Positions 33,601-35,177 of a DNA stretch of 35,177 nt are shown here, one piece after another (within the stretch, counting starts at the first letter, position 1; the number at the start of each line of letters is the position of its first letter). The stretch comes from Oscillospiraceae bacterium. GTDB lineage: Bacteria > Bacillota > Clostridia > Oscillospirales > CAG-272. The stretch covers positions 1 through 35,177 of the forward strand of contig SVTO01000028.1 in assembly GCA_015063745.1 (NCBI GenBank), read 5' to 3'. The notes under the pieces are model-generated. The model saw nothing but the letters and a program-made list of their open reading frames with translations. It was not told the DNA's origin and searched no databases. The position numbers and the translations under genes were made by a program.

Positions 33601-34750
33601 GAGCGGTGTTCGTGTGACCACGGTTCACCAGCCCGAAGATTACGGCAGTCTCCCCGGCTCCCTGATCACGGACGGCAAGATCAACTACATCATCTCCACC
33701 TCCTCCAAGGGCAGAGATCCGTCCCGTGACAGCGTTAAGCTCCGCAGACTGGCTGTCGAACATGCTATTCCCTGTCTGACCTCTCTGGATACCGCCAATG
33801 CGGTTGCAGACAGTATTGCCAGCCGCTGGAACGAAAAGTGCACGGAGCTGGTCAACATCAACGATCTCCGTACCGAACGGGTTACTCTCGATTTCATCAA
33901 GATGGAAACCTGCGGCAACGACTACATTTACTTTGACTGCCTGAAGACCCATATCCGCAATCCCGAAGGTCTGTCCATCAAGTTTGTGGACCGTCACTAC
34001 GGTATCGGCGGCGACGGATGTGTCATCATTGAACCTTCCGATGTGGCTGATGCGAAGATGCGTATGTTCAACCGTGACGGCAGCGAAGGCCGACTGTGCG
34101 GCAACGGTGCAAGATGTGTTGCCAAGTATCTGTACGACAGCGGTATTGTGCCCCGCAAGAATATGACCATCGAAACCCTGTCCGGCATCTGCAATGTGGA
34201 AGTAACCACCCGTGAAGGCAAGGTTATCCGCACAAAGGGTGACATGGGTAAGGTATTCTTTGATCAGGCAAGCATTCCCGCTGCATTCCCCGCCTGCCCT
34301 GCTGACCGTATGATCGGCGTACAGGGTGTTCTGGCGGACAATGATGTTAAGTTCTCCGTACTGTCCGTAGGCAACCCGCACTGCGTGATCTTTGCCAACG
34401 ACAACGAAAACTTTGCGCTGTCCTCTCTGGATCTGGAGGCTATGGGCAGTGCGATCGAAAACGATCCTCAGTTCCCCGAACGTACCAATGTGGAATTCTG
34501 CCACATCATTGACGATCACACCATTCTGGCACGTGTATGGGAAAGAGGTACGGGTGAAACCTACTCCTGCGGTACCGGTGCCTGTGCGGTGGCTGTTGCG
34601 GCTATCGAAAATGGTTACTGCTCTGCGGACAAGGATATCACCGTACACCTCAAGGGCGGCGATCTGATCATCTCCTACGACAAGGAAAGCGGCGATGTGC
34701 AGATGTCCGGCGAAACTGTGGAAGTTTACCGCGGTACTGTTGAACTGTAA
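30671..34750 (+). CDS. carB-dapF: Fused carbamoyl-phosphate synthase large chain and diaminopimelate epimerase (CarB-DapF)
   Basis: A 1359-residue single frame joining two enzymes. Residues 1 to about 1060 are a full CarB: first synthetase half with GSGPIVIGQAAEFDYAG and RPAFTLGGTGGGIA, an oligomerisation part, a second half from about 549 (GSGPIRIGQGIEFDYAS), and the MGS-like regulatory domain (about 935-1060, ending CLTSLDTANAVADSI). A linker of about 15 residues (ELVNINDLRTERVT) leads to a full DapF of 287 residues starting FIKMETCGNDYIYFDC, with catalytic Cys1143 (RLCGNGARC) and Cys1300 (YSCGTGACA). CarB makes carbamoyl phosphate for pyrimidines and arginine; DapF converts LL- to meso-diaminopimelate for lysine and peptidoglycan. 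No stop, frameshift or internal ribosome binding site is seen at the junction. CarA is not adjacent. GGGGGAG lies before the ATG. Confidence 0.9.
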   Translation: MPKDTSIKKVLLIGSGPIVIGQAAEFDYAGTQAAKTLRDEGIEVVLVNSNPATIMTDCAMADKIYLEPLTAEVVKRIIKEEKPDSLLGTLGGQTGLNLSMQLEKEGFLKEHGVRLLGVATDTIDRAEDRQLFKDTMEKIGQPVIPSDITTTIDGALALADKLGYPVIVRPAFTLGGTGGGIAANKDELYTIAESGIAASPIHQILIEKCVSGWKEIEFEVMRDAAGNLITICSMENLDPVGIHTGDSIVAAPALTLASKEYNMLSSAALAIIDELKITGGCNVQFALDPNSFEYAVIEVNPRVSRSSALASKATGYPIAKVAAKIAIGYTLDEIPNLVTGTTMACFEPSVDYVVVKFPRWPFDKFVYANRKLGTQMKATGEVMAIGSNFEMALMKAVRGAEVGVDSLSHERYKERPDAELASLIAEQSDERIFFVYEALRRHVMTCEELHELTMIDMWFLTKIRNLAEMELRLGREELTEDLYREAKFMGFPDKTIIRMSGVDSLPWHMYASYKTVDTCAAEFRAATPYFYSSYDADDEAAPYIAEHNTSSKGTVMVVGSGPIRIGQGIEFDYASVHCVWALKKAGYDVIIVNNNPETVSTDFDTADRLYFEPLTPEDVENIIRIEKPVGAVVAFGGQTAIKLTRFIDKAGVKILGTSPDMIDCAEDRERFEELLNRFDIKRAIGETVMTCDEALDAANRIGYPVLVRPSYVLGGQNMIIAYTDADIREYMGIILAQGIENPVLIDKYLMGIELEVDAICDGEDILIPGIMEHVERTGVHSGDSIAVYPAQNVDDSMRDYIVQHTRDLALALETKGLINIQYLIYQGGLYVIEVNPRSSRTVPYISKVTGIPMVDIALRCMLGEKLKDMEFGTGLFPNTPYVAVKVPVFSFEKLSGVDTHLGPEMKSTGEVLGLAGTFDEALYKGLKAAGYKLGAKGGVFITVRDTDKSEIGGVAKKFEDLGFRIYATARTGETLRKSGVRVTTVHQPEDYGSLPGSLITDGKINYIISTSSKGRDPSRDSVKLRRLAVEHAIPCLTSLDTANAVADSIASRWNEKCTELVNINDLRTERVTLDFIKMETCGNDYIYFDCLKTHIRNPEGLSIKFVDRHYGIGGDGCVIIEPSDVADAKMRMFNRDGSEGRLCGNGARCVAKYLYDSGIVPRKNMTIETLSGICNVEVTTREGKVIRTKGDMGKVFFDQASIPAAFPACPADRMIGVQGVLADNDVKFSVLSVGNPHCVIFANDNENFALSSLDLEAMGSAIENDPQFPERTNVEFCHIIDDHTILARVWERGTGETYSCGTGACAVAVAAIENGYCSADKDITVHLKGGDLIISYDKESGDVQMSGETVEVYRGTVEL

Positions 34751-34767
34751 TATAATGAATATAAAGG

Positions 34768-34799
34768 AAAGACCATCGGATTTTCTCCGGTGGTCTTTT
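34768..34799 (+). terminator. Terminator of carB-dapF
   Basis: AAAGACCATCGGA (34768-34780) pairs with TCCGGTGGTCTTT (34786-34798) with one mismatch, followed by T's. It sits 18 nt after the stop codon. Confidence 0.85.
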
Positions 34800-34802
34800 G
34801 TA

Positions 34803-34830
34803 TTGGTATAATATTTGTGTTGGTATAATA
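34803..34830. repeat. 11-bp direct repeat containing TATAAT
   Basis: TTGGTATAATA occurs at 34803-34813 and again at 34820-34830, a 17-bp period. Each copy contains a -10-like TATAAT. A GGGAGGAGG follows at 34851-34859 but no start codon or frame is attached on the plus strand. It may be a remnant promoter or a small regulatory site. Confidence 0.35.
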
Positions 34831-34872
34831 AAGGAAGTGCTGTGCACGGCGGGAGGAGGATTTCAGTTTCTT

Positions 34873-35157
34873 TTATTTCGTAATAATCAACGCTTTTACA
34901 CGTTCGCATAGTTTTATAAATTTCGGATGATCGCGAAGAGGGGCAAAATCCTTTCCGTTAAGAACGTCATAATGGTCGTGGGGGAATATGCAATAGCAGC
35001 TACTCATGCCACTCATTTCGGTGAAAATATAAATAAATCGCTCTTCGGGACTGTCAGGATTATTATCACGATTCGACCAAGCCTCTTTGGCACGCCATTC
35101 CATTCCGTCAAGAAAACGGCAGGACGTTGGCAATAGAACCTCATCCGTAATCATCAT
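34873..35157 (-). CDS. Hypothetical small protein
   Basis: A 94-residue protein that I do not recognise. It is rich in aromatic residues and cysteines (MSGMSSCYCIFPHDHYDVL) and charged at the C terminus (HPKFIKLCERVKALIITK). No signal peptide or membrane span is seen. The start has AGAGGA about 6 nt upstream of the ATG at 35157, and a second ATG follows directly. It is convergent with carB-dapF across a 120-nt gap. It may continue an operon beyond the right edge of the window. The function is unknown. Confidence 0.55.
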   Translation of the reverse strand: MMITDEVLLPTSCRFLDGMEWRAKEAWSNRDNNPDSPEERFIYIFTEMSGMSSCYCIFPHDHYDVLNGKDFAPLRDHPKFIKLCERVKALIITK

Positions 35158-35177
35158 TGTATCCTCTAACAGCTTTA

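Noticed and set aside
30584-34909. A 1441-codon open frame on the minus strand opposite carB-dapF
   Set aside because: It lies entirely opposite a clearly homologous gene and its translation shows no domain, only a low-order Gly/His/Asn/Val composition. It arises because the sense gene's strong codon bias avoids codons that would make stops in that phase.
1-35177. CRISPR array
   Set aside because: No regularly spaced direct repeats of 25-40 nt were found in any intergenic region.

Overview
The window looks like chromosomal DNA of a low-to-moderate GC Firmicute of the class Clostridia, probably a gut Oscillospiraceae/Ruminococcaceae-type organism. The evidence is the strong AGGAGG-type ribosome binding sites, TTGACA/TATAAT promoters, a SpoVG gene, a CwlD-like amidase, RadA/CDF/DUF1015 proteins of clostridial type, and a block with the Bacillus order holB-ricT-..-trmN6-rsmI-..-metG-tatD. 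It is core chromosome plus a few accessory genes. I saw no prophage, IS element or CRISPR array.

Layout. 1-350: a string of small hairpins and a tRNA-Gln(UUG) on the minus strand with its own promoter and terminator. 350-2770 (minus): a two-gene operon of a Gfo/Idh/MocA oxidoreductase and an esterase. 2830-4180 (minus): an AraC-type regulator fused to a GNAT-like domain. 4200-7275 (minus): a membrane protein, a CwlD-like amidase and radA. 7300-11045 (plus): a tyrosine recombinase, a GH95 alpha-L-fucosidase and a DUF1653 protein. 11078-15417: a 1373-residue surface protein with a dead kinase N-lobe, one membrane span, PASTA domains and bacterial Ig-like domains. 15440-17276 (minus): a PfkB sugar kinase and a YpeB-like spore/membrane protein. 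17388-26473 (plus): holB, ricT, a ferredoxin, trmN6, rsmI, nagA, metG, tatD and the TatD-associated radical SAM gene. 26526-28445 (plus): a ThyX-like protein translationally coupled to a CDF metal transporter. 28460-29746 (minus): DUF1015. 29878-30429: spoVG. 30554-34799: a single reading frame fusing the carbamoyl-phosphate synthase large chain (CarB) to diaminopimelate epimerase (DapF). 34873-35157 (minus): a small unrecognised protein.

The most unusual items are the CarB-DapF fusion (pyrimidine/arginine and lysine/peptidoglycan synthesis on one polypeptide), the PASTA/Ig protein whose cytoplasmic part is only a kinase N-lobe lacking the catalytic lysine, and the ThyX-fold protein without the ThyX signature. 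A further pattern is that nine of about fourteen promoters carry an extended -10 (TGnTAnnnT). All family assignments come from reading motifs by eye; no database search was run.
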